Virus record (IMG/VR): IMGVR_UViG_3300035681_000090
Location: 1 to 31,378 of that record
From: a virus
Direction: 5' to 3' (one strand)
Length of the DNA stretch: 31,378 nt
Made by a program: the position numbers and the translations under genes. Below the pieces are notes generated by a model, which searched no databases, was not told where the DNA came from, and worked only from the letters and a program-made list of their open reading frames with translations. Of this stretch, positions 9,082-15,824 are shown in pieces. Every line of letters starts with the position of its first letter. Position 1 is the stretch's first letter.

Positions 9082-9944
9082 CAGATCCACGTTCCAAAAA
9101 CTGCAGTGCCACTACGCGCAAACAATTCTGCTCGTGTATGGCCGCCTGCATAAATAATCTTGCCAGGGTTTTGCTTGGAAAAATCTTCGTTAAGTTGCGC
9201 ATCAAAACGAGGTTTAATGTTATCTAAACCGTGAATCTCAGAGAATCGCTCCATCATTCCCTGCTCTAACGTTTTTTCATTAAAGATTGAAACGTCAGTA
9301 TCTTTCAAAAATTCCTTATAGGGACCTGAATAGTAGTCCCAAGTTACGCCACCGTCCGAAACACTACCGCTAGTGTGCGTCGGTGCAGTTGCACCGGAAG
9401 TACCGCCTGCTGTTGTGGTGTAATAGTTGCCGTTGTAAAATGTGTATGCACCTGCAGCGTAAACTGTCGCAGTTACCCACGTTGCCGGTTTTACACTTCT
9501 GTCGGCGATATACTCAAAAATTACTATGTTTCCAGCGTTAGAAGCTGTAGGAGTCGGACTAATCAAAAGTTCGGTATTGGAAATACCGCGAATTTGGAAC
9601 CGCTGATAAACGGTTGTATTAAGTCCATAACCCCTAATCTCTGCATACTCTTGCTCGCTCATCGGTCCAAGGATGCGCCAGCGAGTGCTGCTATTCCAAA
9701 ACGATTCGTAATGGTAATAAGAAAAAGAGGCCGGCAATGCATACGATGCTTGCCCTGCGACTAGGGAGAAGGACCCGCTCGCATACATCACCGGCCAGGG
9801 ATACGCTTCTGACATCTCATGGTTGATACGATTCGCAATGGTGCGTAGCTGCTTGGTAGTCGTCTCCGTAGAAGTCATTATGTTTGACTCTACAGAATAG
9901 CCAGCTTCGTTAGCGACGTTTGTAACAACCGTTGCAAGTGTCAT
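9081..9944 (-). CDS. head-to-tail adaptor-like protein (P22 gp4 / tubular A type) with inserted binding module
   Basis: The 287-residue protein has an N terminus of TLATVVTNVANEAG followed by KQLRTIANRINHEMSEAYPWPVM. This matches the helical start of podoviral adaptor/tail accessory proteins that ring the portal exit. Residues about 156-206 form a small beta module (TATVYAAGAYTFYNGNYY, then GGTSGATAPTHTSG, then SDGGVTWDYY). It resembles the carbohydrate-binding-like repeats usually seen in tail fibres and glycosidases, and here it interrupts the adaptor. The C terminus (MERFSEIHGLDNIKPRFDAQLNED) returns to the adaptor pattern. The ATG overlaps the previous stop by 4 bp. The family call rests on the pattern of the first 60 residues. 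Confidence 0.7.
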   Translation of the reverse strand: MTLATVVTNVANEAGYSVESNIMTSTETTTKQLRTIANRINHEMSEAYPWPVMYASGSFSLVAGQASYALPASFSYYHYESFWNSSTRWRILGPMSEQEYAEIRGYGLNTTVYQRFQIRGISNTELLISPTPTASNAGNIVIFEYIADRSVKPATWVTATVYAAGAYTFYNGNYYTTTAGGTSGATAPTHTSGSVSDGGVTWDYYSGPYKEFLKDTDVSIFNEKTLEQGMMERFSEIHGLDNIKPRFDAQLNEDFSKQNPGKIIYAGGHTRAELFARSGTAVFGTWI

Positions 9945-10627
9945 ACTTTTCTTGGTCTACCCCTTCTTTTGGGAGTTTCGACGACTTCCTCATTAACAAA
10001 ATCGTCTTCATTATCTTCAATATCCGGTTCTGGCTGAAACACTTTACGACGCTGTGGCCGTAAATCAGTACCTTCCAAACCTTCGATACGCTGCATCATA
10101 AGTTCTAACTGCTCCTCTAGTCTCGCAGTACGAAGCTGTTCTCGGTCTAATTGTTGTTTGAGTGCTGTCACCTGTGCTTGATCGCTGTTAGCGGCTGCAA
10201 GCCAGTCTTGTGCCAATTTGATAAACTTACCCAAAGGACCGAGTTTGCGTTTAACCTCATCATTGGCGCTCGCTACCTGCTCAACGGTGCGAAAACCAAT
10301 ATGCTGAAACTCGCGCATTGCTGACCCATTCATTAACGGCCATTCTGCTAATGGTGTCCCACTCTCAACAGGTTGATTGCCGGCAGTAAAAGCGGCGTAT
10401 AGTTCTGAGTACTCTGCAATATCGTGGGGTTCGATGCGCCTAACCGTCTCATCTCCACCCGGCCACTGTATCGAGATAGACGGAATCTCATCAAAGATCG
10501 GGCGACCTTGCGCTAGTGTCTTTTCTTTGTTTTCGTTATAGGCATTAAAAAACTTAACGTTAGCCCCTGCATAACGTCGCTTTGGTTGCCCTACTCCCAT
10601 TATCGCGTTCCAATCTACTTGTGCCAT
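9941..10627 (-). CDS. conserved phage virion-module protein with C-terminal AT-hook-like tail
   Basis: The 228-residue protein starts MAQVDWNAIMGVGQPKRRY. The centre carries a pattern I have seen repeatedly in podovirus structural clusters: a DIAEYSELYAAF segment, then GTPLAEWPLMNG, then GFRTVEQVASANDE. Function there is unknown. Residues about 150-190 are a coiled coil (VTALKQQLDREQLRTARLEE). A very acidic stretch follows, and then the last residues, PKRRGRPRKV, which match the R-G-R-P core of an AT-hook minor-groove binder. It is placed directly before the adaptor-like gene. It may be an internal or neck-associated DNA-contacting protein; this is inference. Confidence 0.75.
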   Translation of the reverse strand: MAQVDWNAIMGVGQPKRRYAGANVKFFNAYNENKEKTLAQGRPIFDEIPSISIQWPGGDETVRRIEPHDIAEYSELYAAFTAGNQPVESGTPLAEWPLMNGSAMREFQHIGFRTVEQVASANDEVKRKLGPLGKFIKLAQDWLAAANSDQAQVTALKQQLDREQLRTARLEEQLELMMQRIEGLEGTDLRPQRRKVFQPEPDIEDNEDDFVNEEVVETPKRRGRPRKV

Positions 10628-10669
10628 ATTTAACTCCCTAGTTAAGGCTACACAGTTAATTACCTAGTT

Positions 10670-11392
10670 CTACGAAAGTCCCCATTTACTCATCAAATAC
10701 GTTTCTACCTTTCCGCGATCTGTTGCCGAAAGTACAGAATCATAAGCTAGAATTTCGCCCATCTGACCATAAAATTGTCTTGGTGTGTCATTACGATCAA
10801 ACGATATCTGGTCAATGTATGTATTAGCAGTCGTTGTCACCGCAACTAACTTATACGTTGTGTATCGCACGACACTAGAATGAGCGGTTTCAACACTATT
10901 AACGTACTTTTTACCAAGATACACAAAACGTGTTTCTAATGTATCTGCGCCAGCGCCGTCGTAAAATAAGGCACCTCCGGCTGCACCACCATGAAAGTTA
11001 TAGGTTATAGAATCACCGATCAGCGGGCGATAGTCGCCTGTTGTAGCAGTCCACTTGTGAATTACAAACACAGTCCGAACGGTGGAAAGTCTGCTTGTGG
11101 TAGTAAAAAAGTCATCAGTACCATCAAACAGAATGCCAGGTAGTCCATTTTGCTGACTCACCTTATACAAAGGTTGTTTAGTACTTGTGCTTTGAACAAG
11201 GTGATTAGAATTGCCACTTTGGTCCTGCCAAGTTTTTACGGCAGTTCCATCACTCGTAATGGGATTATTACTGGCGTCCAGCACTCCGGCATCAGCTTTA
11301 TACCAAGTAAGTAAGCCTGAAATACTGCTCGGATTGAATCCAGCTATGCCTTGAAAAGGAACAACCAAACCAATACCAACGCCAATTCCCAT
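10670..11392 (-). CDS. LamG/concanavalin A-like lectin-fold virion protein
   Basis: The product is about 240 residues. The open frame extends to a TTG at 11,410, but the ATG at 11,392, just after the upstream stop (TACTAATATG), is preferred. Motifs WYKADAGV, TWQDQSGNSNHL and PGILFDGTDDFF, and the closing GEILAYDSVLSATDRGKVETYLMSKWGL, are the usual signature of LamG-type jelly-roll domains on virions. These often bind carbohydrate or decorate capsids and fibres. It sits between capsid-associated small proteins and neck genes, so it may be a head decoration or adhesion protein. The fold call is confident, the ligand unknown. No good SD is visible, suggesting translational coupling. Confidence 0.8.
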   Translation of the reverse strand: MGIGVGIGLVVPFQGIAGFNPSSISGLLTWYKADAGVLDASNNPITSDGTAVKTWQDQSGNSNHLVQSTSTKQPLYKVSQQNGLPGILFDGTDDFFTTTSRLSTVRTVFVIHKWTATTGDYRPLIGDSITYNFHGGAAGGALFYDGAGADTLETRFVYLGKKYVNSVETAHSSVVRYTTYKLVAVTTTANTYIDQISFDRNDTPRQFYGQMGEILAYDSVLSATDRGKVETYLMSKWGLS

Positions 11393-11393
11393 A

Positions 11394-11651
11394 TTAGTAC
11401 AATGCAACAATAGAGGTTGCTGTGGTAGCTGCCATTACACGCGACACAAACAGCGGCAGAAGAACCCCGGCGTTTGGAATGGCGATAGTAACGGCGGCGC
11501 TGTCATCAACACACTTAATGCTAAGGTTTCCTGTTCCACCTACCCAAAGTGCTCTAACGCCAGTAAGGTCGGTAGAATCGGATGGTGTAACTGTTGCAAG
11601 GCGGCGTGCGCTAAACAAAGCGGTGGGATTAGAAGGGGTAAAATCTGGCAT
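11394..11651 (-). CDS. small virion-module protein
   Basis: The 85-residue beta-rich protein ends in a hydrophobic strand-like C terminus (VLLPLFVSRVMAATTATSIVALY). The centre VRALWVGGTGNLSIKC resembles a short structural domain frequent in phage virion proteins, where it ends with the pattern of allowing a value or mean and a spread. No specific function is known to me. It starts 9 bp downstream of the terminator at 11,661-11,687, so its expression depends on read-through of that hairpin or on a separate promoter that I do not see. Confidence 0.65.
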   Translation of the reverse strand: MPDFTPSNPTALFSARRLATVTPSDSTDLTGVRALWVGGTGNLSIKCVDDSAAVTIAIPNAGVLLPLFVSRVMAATTATSIVALY

Positions 11652-11660
11652 AGCAATCCT

Positions 11661-11687
11661 AAAAAACGGGGGGATTGCTCCCCCCTT
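11661..11687 (-). terminator. intrinsic terminator inside the late operon
   Basis: On the leftward strand six G, a 6-nt loop and six C form a perfect all-GC stem, followed by G and six T. This is a textbook Rho-independent terminator. It lies between the 107-residue and 85-residue genes, downstream of the capsid gene group. It probably attenuates transcription so that head genes are made in excess over neck, tail and ejection genes. Confidence 0.85.
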
Positions 11688-11689
11688 AA

Positions 11690-12013
11690 TTATGCACCCT
11701 TAGTCATCTTAAGTGCGTAGTAACTTGTTCCGTTACTTGCACAAATGAAAAAGTTTGTATCTGCATTAGCATCTTTAATAACGCCAATAAAACCTGATCC
11801 AGTTGTAGCTGCAGCACCAAACGCCGTAACCATCTCAGCCTGAGTTGGCAAAGCGTCAGTAACGTTGTCGGTATTCTGCTTGGTGCGAATACCTGCTGCA
11901 GTTGCAACAACCTGACCTGTTGGCGTTACGGTGCCGGTAAAAACTCCGTCAGCTACCGCTGCCGCAAGTTCTCCGGGCATTCCAAGCCCCATCAAAGTAG
12001 TTGTTCCTGCCAT
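11690..12013 (-). CDS. small virion-module protein downstream of capsid
   Basis: The 107-residue protein is Ala/Gly/Thr-rich. It begins MAGTTTLMGLGMPGELAAAVA and ends in a beta pattern (SGFIGVIKDANADTNFFICASNGTSYYALKMTKGA) that looks like a compact structural domain. It is the third gene of the capsid group (major capsid, 161-residue protein, this one) and the last before the intrinsic terminator. It may be a minor capsid or head-tail component. I do not recognise the family. Confidence 0.65.
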   Translation of the reverse strand: MAGTTTLMGLGMPGELAAAVADGVFTGTVTPTGQVVATAAGIRTKQNTDNVTDALPTQAEMVTAFGAAATTGSGFIGVIKDANADTNFFICASNGTSYYALKMTKGA

Positions 12014-12032
12014 ATAAATCCTTTTAGAAGGC

Positions 12033-12056
12033 GGGGCTGCTACACAAGCCAGCCCC
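12033..12056 (-). other. intergenic hairpin without U-tract
   Basis: GGGGCTG and CAGCCCC form a perfect 7-bp stem with a 10-nt loop in the 50-bp gap between the 161- and 107-residue genes. The bases after the stem are not T-rich on either strand, so it is not a standard terminator. It may be an RNase processing site or an mRNA-stabilising structure. Confidence 0.6.
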
Positions 12057-12063
12057 TATAGCC

Positions 12064-12549
12064 TTAGTTCACTGTGAGGTAGCCAGTTGATTTTAGTTCA
12101 ACAGTGCCAGCGCCGGTAAGGGTCGTAAGACCTACCACGTTAGCAATCTTAGTTGTTGAAGCATCATCAGCTACGCCAGCGGTTGCAGTCGTATTAAGGT
12201 TAGCATCTGCAGCATACGATGCAGCGCACTTACCCTTAATACCTGTTCCTACTCCACCGCCACCTACGCCGCCAACCCATACCCAAAGGTACTCGTTATC
12301 GGCTGCAGCGACTTGCGCTACACCGATCTGAAGGTTGTTAGAACCAGCGTTTGTGGTTGTAAGTTCTACAGCTTGTCCATCGTCAGATATTTTGACGAAC
12401 GCATACTGTGCAAGCGCACCATCTGCCTGAACAAACAAAAACTCACCCTCCGGGCAGCTACCAACATCAGTAACTTTTGCCGGAAGCGGAATGGTAGTTC
12501 CATCCCATACTTTTTTGTAATTAACACCGAATGATCCAGAACGTGACAT
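12064..12549 (-). CDS. putative capsid decoration / head protein
   Basis: The 161-residue, beta-rich protein starts just after the major capsid gene with a strong SD (AGGAGG, 8 nt upstream). The N-terminal part (PEGEFLFVQADGALAQYAFVKI) and the middle (IGVAQVAAADNEYLWVWVGG) resemble small head-decoration proteins encoded beside capsid genes. The C-terminal segment is a T/A/G-rich beta pattern (CAASYAADANLNTTATAGVADD). Position and fold style support a structural role on the head. I do not have a specific family name. A stable hairpin and then another small gene follow. Confidence 0.65.
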   Translation of the reverse strand: MSRSGSFGVNYKKVWDGTTIPLPAKVTDVGSCPEGEFLFVQADGALAQYAFVKISDDGQAVELTTTNAGSNNLQIGVAQVAAADNEYLWVWVGGVGGGGVGTGIKGKCAASYAADANLNTTATAGVADDASTTKIANVVGLTTLTGAGTVELKSTGYLTVN

Positions 12550-12567
12550 AGTTCAATCCTCCTACAG

Positions 12568-13524
12568 TTAAGCGTAAATAACAGCTTGAAGTGCCGGGGC
12601 TGAACAACAGAGGTTTCCTTCAACGATAATAACCGTGAAGAAAGCATCCTGATCAATCGGACGGTTCATCTCTGGAGCGAGGGGCTTAAAGTCAGCACCA
12701 CGTACCATGTCAAAAGTCCAATACTTTGTGTTAAGCAATCGGCAAGAATTGGTCTCAAGTACGCTTGAACCAAATCCACCATCAAACACAAAATCGCATC
12801 CGTCATAGCTGAGAGCGCGGAAACCAGCGGTAGCCTTCTTTACAGGAAGCTGAATGCGCTGAATTGCCGTGAGCGAACTATGGAGGTACTTCCAAGCAGT
12901 GCGATCCATCAAACCGAGGTCTGGGGTTTCGTCACCACGAGTGATCTGCGAAATAGTGTCCGTTACAGTCTCCTGAACGTTTGAAGCAGAGAGAGTCGTA
13001 TTAACAGCTAGGTTACGTGCCCAGGTGTTAGAAGTACGATCAATCTGTCCATACGTTCCAGATGACGGTGAAGTTGATACAGCCTTCTTAATACCGTCAA
13101 ACTCAAGTCCACCGCTTCCAGTCCCATCACCGCGAAGTGAGGTAGAAACAGTATTCTTAAGGCGAGCGATTGCCGCGTTCATCTTCATCTCAGCGAGATC
13201 AAGAAGCTGTGCCTGATCGCGGTTAGCGCGTCGGTCACGGCCTGCAATAGCTACAGGCTCGTAGCACTGCTTAATTGCGAATCGAAATGCCGTAGCATCA
13301 TCGATTGAATCAAGGTTAAAAGATGAGAATCCCGAATAGAAACCACCTACAGCCGAATCATTATACATAATTGGCTTGCGTAGTTCGTATCCACCGGAAA
13401 ACTTACGAATGAGGCCCTGATCGTCAAGCGATTTCAGGAGCGGATTGTGATGCAAAACCTCATCTGCGATCTGATCGCTCTGATCGAAGAGGGTTGCAAC
13501 GATTGCTTCTTCAAGATTAGCCAT
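12568..13524 (-). CDS. major capsid protein
   Basis: The 318-residue protein lies directly after the scaffold gene, with 46 bp between them. N-terminal MANLEEAIVATLFDQSDQI is followed by a charged region, a long alpha segment around RRANRDQAQLLDLAEMKMNAA (spine-helix-like) and a glycine loop (LRGDGTGSGG). The beta-rich C terminus has WTFDMVRGADFKPLAP and AFFTVIIVEGNLCCSAPALQAV. The order scaffold-capsid, the length and the spine-helix/P-domain pattern fit the HK97-fold major capsid proteins of uncultured podoviruses. The SD is AGGAT, within a leader that also holds a weak GTTATC/GATAAC inverted repeat. It is expected to be the most abundant virion protein. Confidence 0.85.
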   Translation of the reverse strand: MANLEEAIVATLFDQSDQIADEVLHHNPLLKSLDDQGLIRKFSGGYELRKPIMYNDSAVGGFYSGFSSFNLDSIDDATAFRFAIKQCYEPVAIAGRDRRANRDQAQLLDLAEMKMNAAIARLKNTVSTSLRGDGTGSGGLEFDGIKKAVSTSPSSGTYGQIDRTSNTWARNLAVNTTLSASNVQETVTDTISQITRGDETPDLGLMDRTAWKYLHSSLTAIQRIQLPVKKATAGFRALSYDGCDFVFDGGFGSSVLETNSCRLLNTKYWTFDMVRGADFKPLAPEMNRPIDQDAFFTVIIVEGNLCCSAPALQAVIYA

Positions 13525-13570
13525 TGTTGTTATCCTATAAAGTTAAGATAACCCCGGCTAAATGAAGCAG

Positions 13571-14638
13571 CTAATCGCCGGTCATTCTAGCCCGTAGGTT
13601 ATCACGTATGTTTTTAGCTTGTACTCTGGGAGTCCCCGAACCGGCGGAGCCAGTGATCGAACGCGAAGCGGCTTTAGCTTTTTGCACACTTGCGGATGTT
13701 TGTTCTACCTGCGCCTTTGCAGTAATCGCATTGGCGATACTGGAAAAGGTCGGATTGCCGGCTACTACATAGTTGTAAGCGGTTTCGAGGATTTGCTCTG
13801 GGCCGCTGTACTTGCCGGTCTGCGTTAATGCCGCCACAATCGGTGCCATTTCAGCCTCTAACTGCGCTGCTGTCTCGGCATCTTTGAATAACGGTTTATT
13901 CGCTACAAAAGATTCTACGACCCGCTCATTATAATAAGCAACGGCTTTTTGTTCCTGTTGCTGCTGCATTGCGGCAATCTTCTCTTCGGCAATGCGTTCT
14001 GCATCAGCCATTGTGAGGTATTGCGCTGGCTGCTGCTGTGGATAGTAACCCTGCTGATCATAACCTTGAAACAGTTGTTCAGGCTTAATGCCGTAAGCGT
14101 CTAACCATTCCAAAGCCGTTTCAACCGGGTTCGTCATCATTGCCTTGTCCCAAGCAATAGAGCGCCTGGTCAGGTCTGCAATGCTGATACCTTCTTTTGC
14201 GTAGTCGTTTTCGTACTGTTTGACTGCATCATAAATGCTAGAAGTTTGCTTTTTAAGTTCTTCAACTTCCACCATTTTACGCTGATAATCGGAGCGTGTT
14301 TCATACGCCCTACGGTTCATGTACTGCTGCAAAACATGCGCGTTATCAGGCGTAGGATTAAGAAAAGCCTCCTTTTCGGCTTTGTTCATGTCAGCGGGTG
14401 GTACAAGCGGAATTTTCTCAACCGCTGGCGTTGTTTGCTGCGTTTGTTGCTCTGTAACAGATTGAGGTGCTTTAGCTACCGCATCAGGATCTTCTTTAGT
14501 CTCTACAACAATCGGATCATCTTCTGCCTTAAAACTGCGTTTGAGAGCGTCACGAATGCTTACGGGTTCTGATTGCCGCTCAACAGTAACTTCGGTATCC
14601 GCTGCTGTCGTTCCTGTTTCTTGCTCTACATTATCCAT
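13571..14638 (-). CDS. capsid assembly scaffolding protein
   Basis: The 355-residue protein is acidic, highly charged and helical. The N terminus has SIRDALKRSFKAEDDP. The middle has a Q/E-rich coiled region (AERIAEEKIAAMQQQQEQKA). The C terminus is basic (KNIRDNLRARMTGD), which in phage scaffolds is the helix-loop-helix that binds capsid subunits. It sits immediately upstream of the major capsid gene, where scaffolds of T7- and P22-like phages lie. The ATG overlaps the preceding gene by 8 bp. It is expected to fill the procapsid and leave during maturation. No protease domain is seen. Confidence 0.85.
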   Translation of the reverse strand: MDNVEQETGTTAADTEVTVERQSEPVSIRDALKRSFKAEDDPIVVETKEDPDAVAKAPQSVTEQQTQQTTPAVEKIPLVPPADMNKAEKEAFLNPTPDNAHVLQQYMNRRAYETRSDYQRKMVEVEELKKQTSSIYDAVKQYENDYAKEGISIADLTRRSIAWDKAMMTNPVETALEWLDAYGIKPEQLFQGYDQQGYYPQQQPAQYLTMADAERIAEEKIAAMQQQQEQKAVAYYNERVVESFVANKPLFKDAETAAQLEAEMAPIVAALTQTGKYSGPEQILETAYNYVVAGNPTFSSIANAITAKAQVEQTSASVQKAKAASRSITGSAGSGTPRVQAKNIRDNLRARMTGD

Positions 14639-14945
14639 TTAGTCGCTCCCTAATTTGTTGCATTACCCTAGACACTAATTCTTTTTGCCGACCAGGATCT
14701 GACTTTTGTGGGTCGTATCCGCGCTCGTAAGCATCCCCAACTTCTATTGCGCCAGCGGCTTTATAAGCCTCTCGTAGCTTTCGCTTGCTTGTGTAAATTT
14801 CCTTAGAATTAAGAGGGTTTCTAACGGGTGCCATCTCGTCGGTAATGATGTAATGCGTCTCTGGAACGCGCACCTGCACATTTTCAATCGGCACTACCTT
14901 CTTTTGCACTTTGCAGTATTGATACAGTTTGTATTTAGTCGTCAT
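14631..14945 (-). CDS. conserved small phage protein of the portal-scaffold interval
   Basis: The 104-residue basic protein shows TSKRKLREAYKAAGAIEVGDAYE near residues 52-75. It matches a common motif of small phage proteins found between portal and scaffold genes (a 'Y-T-S-K..R...K..G..EVG' pattern). The preceding ITDEMAPVRNPLNSKE also fits (these proteins often read 'ISD.M.P..H...G..Y.SK'). Function is unknown. It overlaps its upstream neighbour by 11 bp and the scaffold by 8 bp, so it is translationally coupled within the head module. Confidence 0.75.
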   Translation of the reverse strand: MTTKYKLYQYCKVQKKVVPIENVQVRVPETHYIITDEMAPVRNPLNSKEIYTSKRKLREAYKAAGAIEVGDAYERGYDPQKSDPGRQKELVSRVMQQIRERLNG

Positions 14946-15252
14946 CGTCTAGTGCCAATAGCATTAAGACCATTTTGATTCGCTTTTTGCGTTCTTCGCC
15001 AGTTAGTTCCCCTGGTTTAGCCCTAGCATGCAATGCTGCTTTTAGCTTATCAGCTAAATTCTCTCTGTCTACAGTCGTCGGTAGTTCTATCTCTTTTTGG
15101 CGACTCTTAAGGATTTGGGCTGCTACTTCTTCCTCAAGCAGATCGTCATGCCGTTTTCGTCGCTTGGCGTAACGATCCAAGATATCACTTGTATCAGGCG
15201 TTACAGGGGTTCCACCGTACTGCTTGGGATTAAGGAGCAGTATTAGACTCAT
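14935..15252 (-). CDS. small helical head-module protein of unknown function
   Basis: The 105-residue protein has a hydrophobic start (MSLILLLNPKQYGGTP) followed by a charged helical body with KRRKRHDDLLEEEVAAQIL. The C terminus (GEERKKRIKMVLMLLALDDDD) ends in an acidic tail. No named family is recognised. The ATGA overlap with the collar gene and the overlap with the next gene put it in the same translation chain. It could be a chaperone or minor virion component; the sequence gives no further clue. Confidence 0.65.
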   Translation of the reverse strand: MSLILLLNPKQYGGTPVTPDTSDILDRYAKRRKRHDDLLEEEVAAQILKSRQKEIELPTTVDRENLADKLKAALHARAKPGELTGEERKKRIKMVLMLLALDDDD

Positions 15253-15824
15253 TGGTATTTGATAATGTAATTAACGACCAAGTACGGAGGATTGTTTCCC
15301 CCTGTTGCGCCGGGAGTAGTGCTGCCGCTTGTCATTGCTGCGTTACCGTCAACACCCCCCGTGACTAATCCGATACGACCGCTAATCGTCGGGGCTGTAT
15401 AACTACCGGCTGAGGTATCGCCTTTTGGTGCGGTAGTTGTGACTGATCCTCCCCACGCGCTGTAGCCGCTTGGCGAGTTGGTAACAGCTAAATCTGCTCC
15501 AGTTCCCATACCGTGATAATGCGCTGGCACACTATGGGTATGGGCGGCTGAGGTATGCGTATGGTCTATTGTTCCCCCTGTACCCGCAAGCGCATTGCCC
15601 GTCCCTGACGCCGCTTTACCGAGAGGGAATCGCTGCCGTAAATCTGGTAAGCTAAAACTACTTGCATCCACGCTGCCATAAGTTGTGCCAATGATGGCAA
15701 ACAGTTTTGCATACGTTGTCCTCGAAAGACTTGTGCCGTCACAGATTAAAAACGAATCGGGCGCGGTGCCGGAGTACCACAACAAACCAGCGCCAATAGG
15801 TAACTCGCCACCAAAAACAGGCAT
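15249..15824 (-). CDS. phage tail collar domain protein
   Basis: The 191-residue protein opens IGAGLLWYSGTAPDSFLICDGTSLSRTTYAKLF with IGTTYGS..SSFSLPDLRQRFPLG. This is the tail-collar domain (Phage_Tail_Collar, PF07484), found in short tail fibres and receptor-binding tips. A His/Thr-rich segment (DHTHTSAAHTHSVPAHYHG) probably coordinates metal in a trimer, as in T4 gp12-type tips. The C terminus ends in NPPYLVVNYIIKYQ, also typical. Its partner is the preceding fibre-like protein. Together they form an adhesion pair placed unusually between portal and scaffold genes. The start shares its base with the upstream stop codon. Confidence 0.9.
   Translation of the reverse strand: MPVFGGELPIGAGLLWYSGTAPDSFLICDGTSLSRTTYAKLFAIIGTTYGSVDASSFSLPDLRQRFPLGKAASGTGNALAGTGGTIDHTHTSAAHTHSVPAHYHGMGTGADLAVTNSPSGYSAWGGSVTTTAPKGDTSAGSYTAPTISGRIGLVTGGVDGNAAMTSGSTTPGATGGNNPPYLVVNYIIKYQ

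Noticed and set aside
10627-10670. Direct repeats CCTAGTT in the gap between two virion genes
   Set aside because: Seven bases at this spacing are likely by chance and no function is suggested.
12033-12056. Second intrinsic terminator in the capsid group
   Set aside because: No T-run follows the stem on either strand.
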